From Deltaproteobacteria bacterium (GTDB taxonomy: Bacteria > Desulfobacterota > Desulfuromonadia > Desulfuromonadales > BM103): DNA of 6,748 nucleotides. The translations under genes and the position numbers were made by a program. The notes under the pieces were generated by a model. That model ran no database searches. It had not been told where the DNA came from and saw only the letters and a program-made list of their open reading frames with translations. Below, one piece after another: positions 1 through 5,854 of this stretch. The first letter of the stretch is position 1, and the number at the start of each line of letters is the position of its first letter. Location: NCBI GenBank assembly GCA_019313105.1, contig JAFDBW010000054.1:1-6748 (forward strand), given 5' to 3'.

Positions 1-58
1 GAAAAGTAGGGCGCCTGCCGGGCGCAACCGGCAAACCATCAATCAATGCAAGTGGATG

Positions 59-220
59 CAGGGGTAGCGGCCCCTGACGCCACCTTACTTTCTTTGCTTG
101 TGCGAAAGAAAGTAAGCAAATAAACACACCCCTTGCCCGCTGCGCGGGTTCCCGGTGCTGAAAAGATGAACGCCGGCAGGGCGAAAACTCGGCTTGCGCC
201 TCTGACAGTTCGCCCTGCTG
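59..220. repeat. Cluster of inverted repeats, probable dispersed intergenic repeat element
   Basis: Three inverted repeats lie close together with no convincing gene. Arms 59-64 and 71-76 are 6 bp (CAGGGG/CCCCTG). Arms 84-95 and 105-116 are a perfect 12 bp pair (CTTACTTTCTTT/AAAGAAAGTAAG) around a 9-base loop. Arms 174-185 and 209-220 are 12 bp with one G-T pair around a 23-base loop. The CTTACTTTCTTT hairpin and the GGGCGAA...TTCGCCC block resemble intergenic repeats that recur many times in proteobacterial genomes and often give rise to spurious small ORF calls. That resemblance is from memory and not tested here. The hairpins lack a following T tract, so they are not ordinary terminators. 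The element may start left of the window. Confidence 0.55.
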
Positions 221-289
221 ATCGGCTTTAATCATTCGTCACCGGCGGCGGCAACAGGGGAGGAAAGTCAAAGGCAGGAACGATAAGCC

Positions 290-324
290 AAAAAAAAGCA
301 AAACCCCCATCAGGTGAGGGCTTT
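290..324 (-). terminator. Rho-independent terminator of topA
   Basis: Read on the minus strand, a 10 bp stem (two G-U pairs) spans 324 down to 300 with a five-base loop at 314-310. After two bases comes an unbroken run of eight T (297-290). Stem, small loop and long T run are the standard intrinsic terminator layout. It lies 65 bases beyond the topA stop codon and points the right way. Confidence 0.85.
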
Positions 325-335
325 GTCAACAATCT

Positions 336-366
336 GAAACGGCCAGGCAATCCGCCTGGCCGTTTC
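336..366. terminator. Perfect 13 bp hairpin after topA, possible bidirectional terminator
   Basis: GAAACGGCCAGGC (336-348) and GCCTGGCCGTTTC (354-366) are perfect reverse complements around a 5-base loop. The stem is very stable, but neither side is followed by a long T run, so termination efficiency is uncertain. It sits between the topA stop and the stronger T-tract terminator at 290-324. It could protect the topA mRNA 3' end or add to termination. Confidence 0.55.
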
Positions 367-388
367 ATTCGTATATATCGAGCCTGAT

Positions 389-2728
389 TCAGGCTTTCTT
401 TTTGGCGGTCTTCTTTGCCGCAGGTTTTTTTGCCGGTGCCTTCTTCTCCGGCTCGACCAGTGTCACCTGGTAGTCGCACTCTTCCTGGGGGCACTTCTGA
501 ACAGTCCCGTAACGCTTGGTGGTCTTCACTACGGTCAGCGGGAAGGCGCATTTCGGACAGGGCTCCTCTTGCGGTTCGTCCCAGAGAGCGTACTTGCATT
601 TCGGATAACGATTGCAGGAGTAGAAGATTTTACCGTAGCGGCTCTTCTTCTCCATGATTTCCCCCTCTTTGCAGGACGGGCAACTGATGCCAAGTGATTT
701 CGGTTTGACCAGGGGTTGGTTGTTCTTGCATTCGGGATAGGCGGAACAGGCAAGGTACTTGCCGTAGCGGCCTTCCTTGAACTGCATCAGAGCCCCGCAC
801 TTCTCACACTTCTCGTCAGAGAAAACCGGTTCGTCATGCCGCTCGCCGTTTATCGGGCGGGTGTACTTACATTCCGGGTAGCCGTTACAGGCGATAAAGT
901 AACCGTTGCGGCCAAACTTTTTGGAAAGCTGTTTCTGACACTCCGGGCACTTTTCGTCAAGCGGTTCACCGACAAACCGAATCTCCTTGACACCCTCGAC
1001 CTCTTGCTTGAACGGACCCCAGAATTCTTTCAGGAAAGTCTTCCAGTCACCTTTGCCGAGGGAAATGGCATCGAGGTCATCTTCCATATTGGCGGTGAAC
1101 TGGTAGTCAACATACTTGTCGAAACACTGCATCAGAAAGCGAATCACTTCGCGGCCGAGATCTTGCGGGTAAAAGACCCGTTTGATCAGTTGAACATAAT
1201 TGCGCTCCACCAGGGTGTTCATGGTGGCCGCGTAAGTTGAGGGCCGGCCGATACCATATTCTTCAAGAATCTTGACCAGTGAGGCTTCTGTGTAGCGCGG
1301 GGGTGGTTGTGTCGTGTGCTCCTCACAGCGCAGTTCCTCAAAGCTGAGCGCCTCTTTCTCATTCGGGCTCGGCAAAAGACCTTCGACTTCTTCGCTCTCG
1401 GTGTCCTTGCCTTCGATATAGACCTTCATAAAACCGGGGAACCGGACCACCTGACCTGAAGATCGGAACTGGAATTTCTCTCCGGCGAGGATGTCAACCG
1501 TGGTCGCATCGAGAATGGCGTCGGCCATCTGGGAGGCAATCGTCCGTTCCCAGATCAGCTTGTAAAGACGGAGTTCATCACGATCTAGGACCGTGTTGAG
1601 CTTTTCCGGGTGGCGAGCCAGGCCGGTGGGGCGGATTGCCTCATGAGCCTCCTGGGCGTTCTTGGCTTTGCTCTTGTAGACGCGCGGCTTGGCGGGGATG
1701 TATTGCTTGCCAAAGCGCTGGTCAATAACCTGTCTGGCTTCATCGATAGCCACGTTGGAGAGAGTCACCGAGTCGGTTCGCATGTAAGTGATCAGGCCTA
1801 CGGGGCCGTCACCTGTATCGACACCTTCGTAGAGCCTCTGGGCCAACGACATGGTCTTGCGAGCTGAGAAACCGAGCTTGCGGTTGGCCTCCTGCTGCAG
1901 GGTGCTGGTCGTAAAGGGCGCTGCCGGGCGACGTTTCTTCTCTGTGCGGGTGACTGCGGAGACATGTACAGGCAGGGGCCTGATTTCTTCAACCAGTTGC
2001 TCGGCCGCCTGCTGGTCGGCAATAACCTGGTAAGTCGATGATTCGAGATGCTTGGCGCTGGCAACGATCTTCTGACCGTCGATCGCATGCAATCTTGCCG
2101 CGAAGTTGGTTTTTCGGGCGCTGGCCATGGTGGCTTCGATGGTCCAGTACTCCTGAGCCTTGAACGCTTCGATCTCTGCCTCGCGTTCACAGATCAGTCG
2201 CAGGGCAACCGACTGTACCCGGCCGGCCGAGCGGCTGCCTGGAATCTTGCGCCAGAGCACCGGGGAGAGGTTGAAGCCGACCAGGTAGTCGAGGATGCGT
2301 CTTGCCTGCTGCGCATCGACCAGCTCCGTCGATATCTTGCGTGGTTTGGCCATGGCTTCGGCAATCGCGGCCTTGGTGATCTCGTGGAACACGACCCTGC
2401 TGACCTTGGGAGAATCTCCCTTTTCGTCAACTCCGAGCGCCTCCAGGAGGTGCCAGGCAATCGCCTCGCCCTCACGGTCGGGGTCGGTTGCGAGGACCAG
2501 TTCGTCGGCGTCTTTCAAGGCTTTCTTTAAAAGGGCCAGCTGCTTTTTCGCTTTTGCCGAGACGATGTACTTGGGCAGGAAATCGTTCTCGACATCGACC
2601 GAGCCATCCTTGCTCGGCAGGTCGCGAACGTGTCCGTAGGAGGCGAGGACGTGGTAGCCCTTGCCGAGAAACTTTTCGATGGTTTTGGCCTTGGCAGGCG
2701 ATTCTACGATAACCAGGGAATTAGCCAT
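389..2728 (-). CDS. topA: DNA topoisomerase I (type IA)
   Basis: Cytoplasmic enzyme that relaxes negative supercoils by cutting one DNA strand through a 5'-phosphotyrosine link. The 779-residue protein starts with a TOPRIM domain: Glu9 in VIVESPAKAKT and the acidic triad Asp82, Asp84, Glu86 in TDPDREGE. The active-site tyrosine is Tyr315 in LITYMRTDS, with Arg317 next to it. Further type IA signatures are PGSRSAGRVQSVALRL (163-178), AQEAHEAIRPT (358-368) and YGIGRPSTYA (491-500). Four Cys4 zinc ribbons follow: C594/C597/C614/C620, C641/C644/C661/C667, C683/C686/C705/C711 and C724/C727/C746/C751. The protein ends in a Lys/Ala-rich tail likely to contact DNA. The length is normal for TopA with several zinc ribbons. 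The ATG at 2728 gives the expected N-terminus, but the Shine-Dalgarno is weak (GGA only). A hairpin with a T tract lies between it and smg. Confidence 0.98.
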   Translation of the reverse strand: MANSLVIVESPAKAKTIEKFLGKGYHVLASYGHVRDLPSKDGSVDVENDFLPKYIVSAKAKKQLALLKKALKDADELVLATDPDREGEAIAWHLLEALGVDEKGDSPKVSRVVFHEITKAAIAEAMAKPRKISTELVDAQQARRILDYLVGFNLSPVLWRKIPGSRSAGRVQSVALRLICEREAEIEAFKAQEYWTIEATMASARKTNFAARLHAIDGQKIVASAKHLESSTYQVIADQQAAEQLVEEIRPLPVHVSAVTRTEKKRRPAAPFTTSTLQQEANRKLGFSARKTMSLAQRLYEGVDTGDGPVGLITYMRTDSVTLSNVAIDEARQVIDQRFGKQYIPAKPRVYKSKAKNAQEAHEAIRPTGLARHPEKLNTVLDRDELRLYKLIWERTIASQMADAILDATTVDILAGEKFQFRSSGQVVRFPGFMKVYIEGKDTESEEVEGLLPSPNEKEALSFEELRCEEHTTQPPPRYTEASLVKILEEYGIGRPSTYAATMNTLVERNYVQLIKRVFYPQDLGREVIRFLMQCFDKYVDYQFTANMEDDLDAISLGKGDWKTFLKEFWGPFKQEVEGVKEIRFVGEPLDEKCPECQKQLSKKFGRNGYFIACNGYPECKYTRPINGERHDEPVFSDEKCEKCGALMQFKEGRYGKYLACSAYPECKNNQPLVKPKSLGISCPSCKEGEIMEKKSRYGKIFYSCNRYPKCKYALWDEPQEEPCPKCAFPLTVVKTTKRYGTVQKCPQEECDYQVTLVEPEKKAPAKKPAAKKTAKKKA

Positions 2729-2754
2729 AAGTCCAGTTCAAGTCATTTTGTGAG

Positions 2755-2787
2755 AAAAGAAAAAGGCCGCAGGGTTTCCCGCAGCCT
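2755..2787 (-). terminator. Terminator or attenuator between smg and topA
   Basis: On the minus strand AGGCTGCGGG pairs with CCTGCGGCCT (10 bp, two G-U pairs) around a loop of about four bases, followed at once by TTTTTCTTTT (2764-2755). It starts 7 bases after the smg stop codon and ends 26 bases before the topA ATG. It would end smg transcripts, or act as a leaky attenuator if topA is expressed by readthrough. I see no clear promoter in the short gap after it. Confidence 0.8.
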
Positions 2788-2794
2788 GTTCACG

Positions 2795-3268
2795 TCAGTT
2801 CAGCAACCGCGGCCAGTCATCTTCCAGCAGGCAATCGTACTCGCGGCGCCATTCATTGTGAGAATTGGCAAACATCGCCAAAACTGTAATCGTTTTGATC
2901 TCTTTCAGAGAGACTTCGTCGTCCGCAACCTGCATTGCCTTGGAGATGACCTCCTCCTGTACATCGGCATCGAGTATGCCCATGCCTCGCAGGCGGGTCA
3001 GAAAACCGCGTGCTTCACCAGAAAGAATCCGGCTTTCCTCGGCAGAGAAGACCCTGTGGCTGACGGGTGGATTGCCCAGCGTGACGCTCCCTCCGGCTGG
3101 AGAACAGATCGTCTGGCTCTCCATCCAGCAGAAGGCAGCGTCAATCTCTTCGGCTTCAAAACCGACCGCCAGCAACTCTTCAACGAGATCACTTTCTGTC
3201 ATCATGTCTTGGTCGTCGAGGAAGTATTGAGCGATGAAACTGACAATCGCCAGGACGCGTTCTCTCAA
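2795..3268 (-). CDS. smg: Smg family protein (DUF494)
   Basis: A 157-residue, acidic, soluble protein of the Smg/DUF494 family, the same length as E. coli Smg. The molecular function of the family is not established. Recognition rests on the mid-protein block RVFSAEESRILSGEARGFL (residues 72-90), which parallels the RIYTPEECERL...RGFL block of E. coli Smg, and on the N-terminal helical pattern ending in GFEAEEIDAAFCWME. There is no signal peptide or membrane segment. The chosen start is TTG at 3268, preceded by GGAG (3277-3274) at a 5-base spacing; no ATG or GTG gives a better N-terminus. The gene begins 24 bases after the dprA stop, matching the smf-smg pairing seen in many proteobacteria, so the two are probably co-transcribed. 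A terminator follows directly. Confidence 0.92.
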   Translation of the reverse strand: MRERVLAIVSFIAQYFLDDQDMMTESDLVEELLAVGFEAEEIDAAFCWMESQTICSPAGGSVTLGNPPVSHRVFSAEESRILSGEARGFLTRLRGMGILDADVQEEVISKAMQVADDEVSLKEIKTITVLAMFANSHNEWRREYDCLLEDDWPRLLN

Positions 3269-3292
3269 GAAGTCTCCGTTGCTTGTTTGGGG

Positions 3293-3859
3293 TTAAAGTA
3301 CCCGGCGATCGCGGACATACCGTCCACCTGGCAACTTTTCTGCGTGCCCTTGCAGTTCTAGGTGCAGTAAAATAACGGAAAGCTCCATAGCTGTCAACCC
3401 ACTTTCCAAGGTGAGTTCATCGCTGTGGCGCGGGGTTAGGTCGAGAGCAGCCAGAACCCTTCCGGCCGGTTCAGACAGATCAACGTCGCTGTTTGCCTGA
3501 AAGGTTTTCCCGCTGCCGACGATCGCGACCGCCGGCTCTGTCGGTAGCTCACCACAACAGTATAGAAGCGCCGGCGGATCATCTATTTGCCTGAGCCTTT
3601 GCGGGTAGTCCGTGTCCCATATGGTGAGCAGACGCCCTTTCATCTTATTCAGCAGTTCGCAGGCTTTTCGGATTTTGCCGTCTGTCGCTGCAGGGATGGC
3701 CCGCCGTAGACCGTTGCGCAACCCGGCCAAAGACCAGCCACGGTCGGCGTTGTCGATTGCATTTTCAGGGGCTTTGATGTGTTCGATCAGGCGCATCAGG
3801 CCGACGCGGCCCAGGCCCGGAATGAACTGCAGGCGCAGCCATGGCAACAACTGTTGCAT
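3293..3859 (-). CDS. dprA: DprA/Smf-like protein lacking most of the Rossmann-fold core
   Basis: DprA protects incoming single-stranded DNA and loads RecA during transformation; its Rossmann-like core binds DNA and drives dimerisation. This protein is only 188 residues, against roughly 360 for a three-domain DprA. Residues 1-75 are the N-terminal helical region (FIPGLGRVGLMRLIEH is the helix-hairpin-helix-like part). Residues 82-105 (DTDYPQRLRQIDDPPALLYC...) are the usual lead-in to the core, and VAIVGS (111-116) is its first strand. The next residues, GKTFQANSDVDLSEPAGRVL, are of the linker type found after the core, followed by the C-terminal winged helix (about 130-186, ending in EKLPGGRYVRDR). 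Missing are the SGLAxGID, YP/N, FPxRNRIIxGLS and SGSLITA blocks. The frame is intact and the ATG at 3859 has a strong GGAGGG site (3870-3865). DNA binding and RecA loading as in normal DprA are unlikely. It could be a functional remnant, a decaying gene or an assembly artefact. Confidence 0.85.
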   Translation of the reverse strand: MQQLLPWLRLQFIPGLGRVGLMRLIEHIKAPENAIDNADRGWSLAGLRNGLRRAIPAATDGKIRKACELLNKMKGRLLTIWDTDYPQRLRQIDDPPALLYCCGELPTEPAVAIVGSGKTFQANSDVDLSEPAGRVLAALDLTPRHSDELTLESGLTAMELSVILLHLELQGHAEKLPGGRYVRDRRVL

Positions 3860-3864
3860 CGTGT

Positions 3865-3870
3865 CCCTCC
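3865..3870 (-). promoter_or_regulatory. Strong ribosome binding site of dprA
   Basis: GGAGGG on the minus strand, 5 bases upstream of the ATG at 3859. It is one of the best Shine-Dalgarno matches in the window, showing that the shortened gene still has good translation signals. Confidence 0.8.
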
Positions 3871-3891
3871 ATCAAAATCTGTTCATTACAT

Positions 3892-3922
3892 AAAAAGGGA
3901 TGGACTGATATCAGCCCATCCC
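3892..3922 (-). terminator. Terminator between the LysM gene and dprA
   Basis: On the minus strand GGGATGGGCTG (3922-3912) pairs with CAGTCCATCCC (3907-3897), 11 bp with one G-U pair and an ATAT loop, followed by five T (3896-3892). It lies 32 bases after the LysM gene stop and 32 bases before the dprA ATG. On the plus strand the G-U pair becomes an A-C mismatch, and the seven A at 3924-3930 do not form a T tract, so the structure is oriented leftward. It separates the ybgF-LysM unit from dprA-smg, fully or partly. Confidence 0.8.
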
Positions 3923-3954
3923 GAAAAAAACGTTCGGCAGATTCTCCCCGGGCT

Positions 3955-4974
3955 CTACCTGGTTTTTGTTCTGATCTGGTCTCCGCGGTAGATCGGCAGG
4001 TTGGTTGTCCGGGTGATCAGTGCTTCGGCAAAGCCCCTGCGAACCTCGAGAACGATAGCATCTCCGAGATCGATATCCGGCAGGATCAGGACCTTGTCCT
4101 TGTCAACCTGCTCGGTCGCTTCACGTTTACGATAGATGTCCAGTTCGTGACCGACCATCAGGCCACTGTCCTCTCCCACGTCGATCAGGATAACCTCCCA
4201 TTGACCCATAGCAACGTTGCCGACGTCGTTGGCCAGTATATAGCCCTCGAGCACATTGTCAGAGAAGAGGCGCTGGATCCGGCTGGGGATTTCTTTATAG
4301 GGGCGCAGCTTTGCGCCGCGTTCGATTTCCCGCAGCGCGTTGGTAATGGTTGCTACGGCGACAGTCGGAGTGACTTCAGTGATTTCGACGGTGCCGAGCT
4401 GAATCGTCTGGTAGCCGAGGATTGCACTCTCTCTCTGGTGCCCCCATTTGCCTTCGGCAAGGGGATGTATGATTGGCGGTCCCATCTCAATCAATTCATA
4501 GATATCGCCGGGGCTGGTTGCGGCAAGGTCGTTCATTTCGAGGAAAATCGTATCTCCGGTAGTCACCATGACACGATTGTCGACGGTGTCGACCAGGGTT
4601 CCCAGGGTTTCTACCTCTTCAGCGCTGATGAAGCTCTGGGCTCCGCCGAACGTGGGGATCAAGAGGATTTCGTCCTCGGTCATGAATGCCGCACCAATCT
4701 CGCCGGCCCCTTCACCGACCGGGATGATCTCGATGCGCCCATCATAGATGCGCAGTTTCTGTCCCGGGTAGATCAGGTGGGGATTGCCGATCGCCGGGTT
4801 GTTGGACCACAGGTTAGGCCAATAGTAGGGGTCTTTTATGAAGCGTTGGGAAATATCCCATAGGGTATCGCCCTGTTTGACCGTGTAGATGATCGGCTCT
4901 TCCTTGGCGATGACAATGCCAGGCCAGACCATAAACAATAAACAGGCAGTAAGGATAGTACGTTTGAGATTCAT
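3955..4974 (-). CDS. Secreted LysM peptidoglycan-binding protein
   Basis: An exported cell-wall-binding protein of 339 residues. Residues 1-23 form a signal peptide (Lys/Arg N-end, hydrophobic TILTACLLFMVWPGIVIA, likely signal peptidase I cut after VIA), placing it in the periplasm. A single LysM domain spans about 29-76: YTVKQGDTLWDISQRF, then NPHLIYPGQKLRI. The remaining 260 residues are beta-rich with no recognised catalytic motif. They seem to contain an internal duplication: residues 130-224 resemble 248-335, most clearly LGTVEITEV...ERGAKLR against LGDAIVLEV...YRGDQIR. I chose the ATG at 4974 because the signal peptide starts there and an AAGGGGGAG site lies just upstream; an in-frame TTG at 4992 would add six residues. 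The gene starts 22 bases after ybgF, so both are probably one transcript. Its biochemical role beyond peptidoglycan binding is unknown. Confidence 0.9.
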   Translation of the reverse strand: MNLKRTILTACLLFMVWPGIVIAKEEPIIYTVKQGDTLWDISQRFIKDPYYWPNLWSNNPAIGNPHLIYPGQKLRIYDGRIEIIPVGEGAGEIGAAFMTEDEILLIPTFGGAQSFISAEEVETLGTLVDTVDNRVMVTTGDTIFLEMNDLAATSPGDIYELIEMGPPIIHPLAEGKWGHQRESAILGYQTIQLGTVEITEVTPTVAVATITNALREIERGAKLRPYKEIPSRIQRLFSDNVLEGYILANDVGNVAMGQWEVILIDVGEDSGLMVGHELDIYRKREATEQVDKDKVLILPDIDLGDAIVLEVRRGFAEALITRTTNLPIYRGDQIRTKTR

Positions 4975-4996
4975 GTCTCCCCCTTGATGCAACCGG

Positions 4997-5692
4997 TCAG
5001 GGTATCACCAGTTCCTGGGCCTTTTGGGTTGCAGTGCTTTTCGGATAACGTCGATTCAATGTATCAATCGCCTGGCGTGCTTCATCGCTTGCCCCCAGTT
5101 GCAGCTGAGCGATGGCAATCTTGTAAAGGGCGTCCGGGTTTTTCGGCGCGCCCGAATATTCGTTGAGAACTCGCTCGAATTCACGTATTGCCACGAGGTA
5201 TTGTTGTTGGTTGAAATAGCAGTCCGCAAGCCAGAATTGCGCATTGCTGGCATAGCTGTTATTCGGGAAGCGCTGCAGGAAGGTTTCAAAGCCTTGTACT
5301 GCAGACTGGTAGCGGCCGGAGGCATAATCGCCGAAAGCCAGGAGATAAACAGCGGTTGGTGAGCTATCGTCCTGGCCCTGCACGGTCGGGGTGTCAGGGG
5401 TGCTTGGCATTGACCCCGGCTGGTAAGTTCCTGCTGGCGTCAGCGACCCCCGCCGCAGTTGGTCGATCTCCTGAGCCTGTTTCTGCTGTTGGTCCTGCAG
5501 CTCGGCGAGTTGTCGGGACACACTCTCAAGCTCCTGTCCCTGCTTGTCGAGCATCGTCAGTAGCTGGCGCATATCCTGGTTCATGCTGACGGATTGCTTG
5601 GTTGTCGGCGGCGGGGCGCACGACGCCAGCAGGCCGAGCAGGAGCAAAGCGGTGACAAGCCTGTACGTCATATGTCTAGGGAAGATTGTCAT
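4997..5692 (-). CDS. ybgF: Tol-Pal associated protein YbgF/CpoB, predicted lipoprotein
   Basis: A 231-residue envelope protein of the YbgF/CpoB family, which in E. coli links the Tol-Pal system to peptidoglycan synthesis during outer-membrane constriction. A signal peptide (LVTALLLLGLLASC) ends in a lipobox, Leu22-Ala23-Ser24-Cys25, so lipidation at Cys25 is predicted; Ala26 is compatible with outer-membrane sorting. Residues about 36-82 are Gln/Glu/Leu-rich and fit the trimerising coiled coil. A Pro/Thr-rich linker (83-112) leads to TPR repeats from about 113: AVYLLAFGDYASGRYQSAVQGF, then NAQFWLADCYFNQQQYLVAIREFERVL, then DALYKIAIAQLQLGASDEARQAI. The ATG at 5692 is used; an in-frame ATG at 5671 would also leave a full lipoprotein signal. 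Neither has a good Shine-Dalgarno. It is the first gene behind a strong promoter and is not beside tolQRAB or pal in this window. Confidence 0.92.
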   Translation of the reverse strand: MTIFPRHMTYRLVTALLLLGLLASCAPPPTTKQSVSMNQDMRQLLTMLDKQGQELESVSRQLAELQDQQQKQAQEIDQLRRGSLTPAGTYQPGSMPSTPDTPTVQGQDDSSPTAVYLLAFGDYASGRYQSAVQGFETFLQRFPNNSYASNAQFWLADCYFNQQQYLVAIREFERVLNEYSGAPKNPDALYKIAIAQLQLGASDEARQAIDTLNRRYPKSTATQKAQELVIP

Positions 5693-5733
5693 GGTGTCAG
5701 ATTTAGTCGTCTCCGAATTGAAATTTTCTAAAA

Positions 5734-5760
5734 ATTATAGGCTTTTTCACGACGTGTCAA
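5734..5760 (-). promoter_or_regulatory. Sigma-70 type promoter for ybgF and the LysM gene
   Basis: On the minus strand a perfect TTGACA (5760-5755) and a perfect TATAAT (5739-5734) are separated by 15 bp, two less than ideal. Transcription would begin near 5727, giving a leader of about 35 bases before the ybgF ATG. The region around it is AT-rich compared with the genes. Confidence 0.7.
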
Positions 5761-5776
5761 GCATCATGGCCGGTCG

Positions 5777-5785
5777 TGTGATAAT
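5777..5785 (+). promoter_or_regulatory. Candidate extended -10 promoter for the U32 gene
   Basis: TGTGATAAT on the plus strand fits the extended -10 form TGn followed by GATAAT (five of six matches to TATAAT). No good -35 is seen at the right distance. A start near 5792 would leave a leader of about 60 bases before 5855. This is a weak call based on one element. Confidence 0.35.
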
Positions 5786-5854
5786 CTGGCCTTGCATGAA
5801 ATATGCCTCGTTGTGATAGAGTAAATGGCAATCTTCGCGCACAAAGGTTATCCG

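Larger units (their letters stand above)
1..388. other. Gene-free intergenic region downstream of topA
   Basis: No open frame here has a ribosome binding site and a recognisable product. The left part holds the inverted-repeat cluster and the right part holds two hairpins serving the end of topA. Positions 1-58 show only a short GCGCC/GGCGC pair (11-15 and 21-25). A small palindrome, AGCCTGA-T-TCAGGCT (381-395), overlaps the topA stop codon. Confidence 0.7.

Noticed and set aside
84..116. Perfect 12 bp hairpin as a rho-independent terminator
   Set aside because: No T tract follows on either strand and the stem is AT-rich; it fits an interspersed repeat better.
228..599. Minus-strand open frame of 123 codons over the end of topA and the intergenic region
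   Set aside because: It overlaps the topA C-terminal coding region and runs through two terminator hairpins; the sequence is low-complexity and unrecognised.
716..1240. Plus-strand open frame of 174 codons inside topA
   Set aside because: It lies wholly antisense to the zinc-ribbon and catalytic-core coding part of topA and looks like a composition shadow.
2630..3361. Plus-strand open frame of 243 codons spanning smg and the topA start
   Set aside because: It crosses two well-supported minus-strand genes and a terminator and has no recognisable motif.
3497..3530. VGSGKT in the dprA-like protein as a Walker A nucleotide-binding loop
   Set aside because: The leading glycine of GxxxxGK[ST] is absent (an alanine is there), and the string is best explained by joining VAIVGS to the post-core linker.
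3841..4863. Plus-strand open frame of 340 codons opposite the LysM gene
   Set aside because: It is antisense to a clear exported LysM protein, shows no recognisable domain, and long antisense frames are common opposite genes of this base composition.
5825..5854. Upstream in-frame ATG as the start of the U32 gene
   Set aside because: It has no good ribosome binding site, and the ten extra residues are absent from the family N-terminus, which matches MTPELLAPAGN at 5855.
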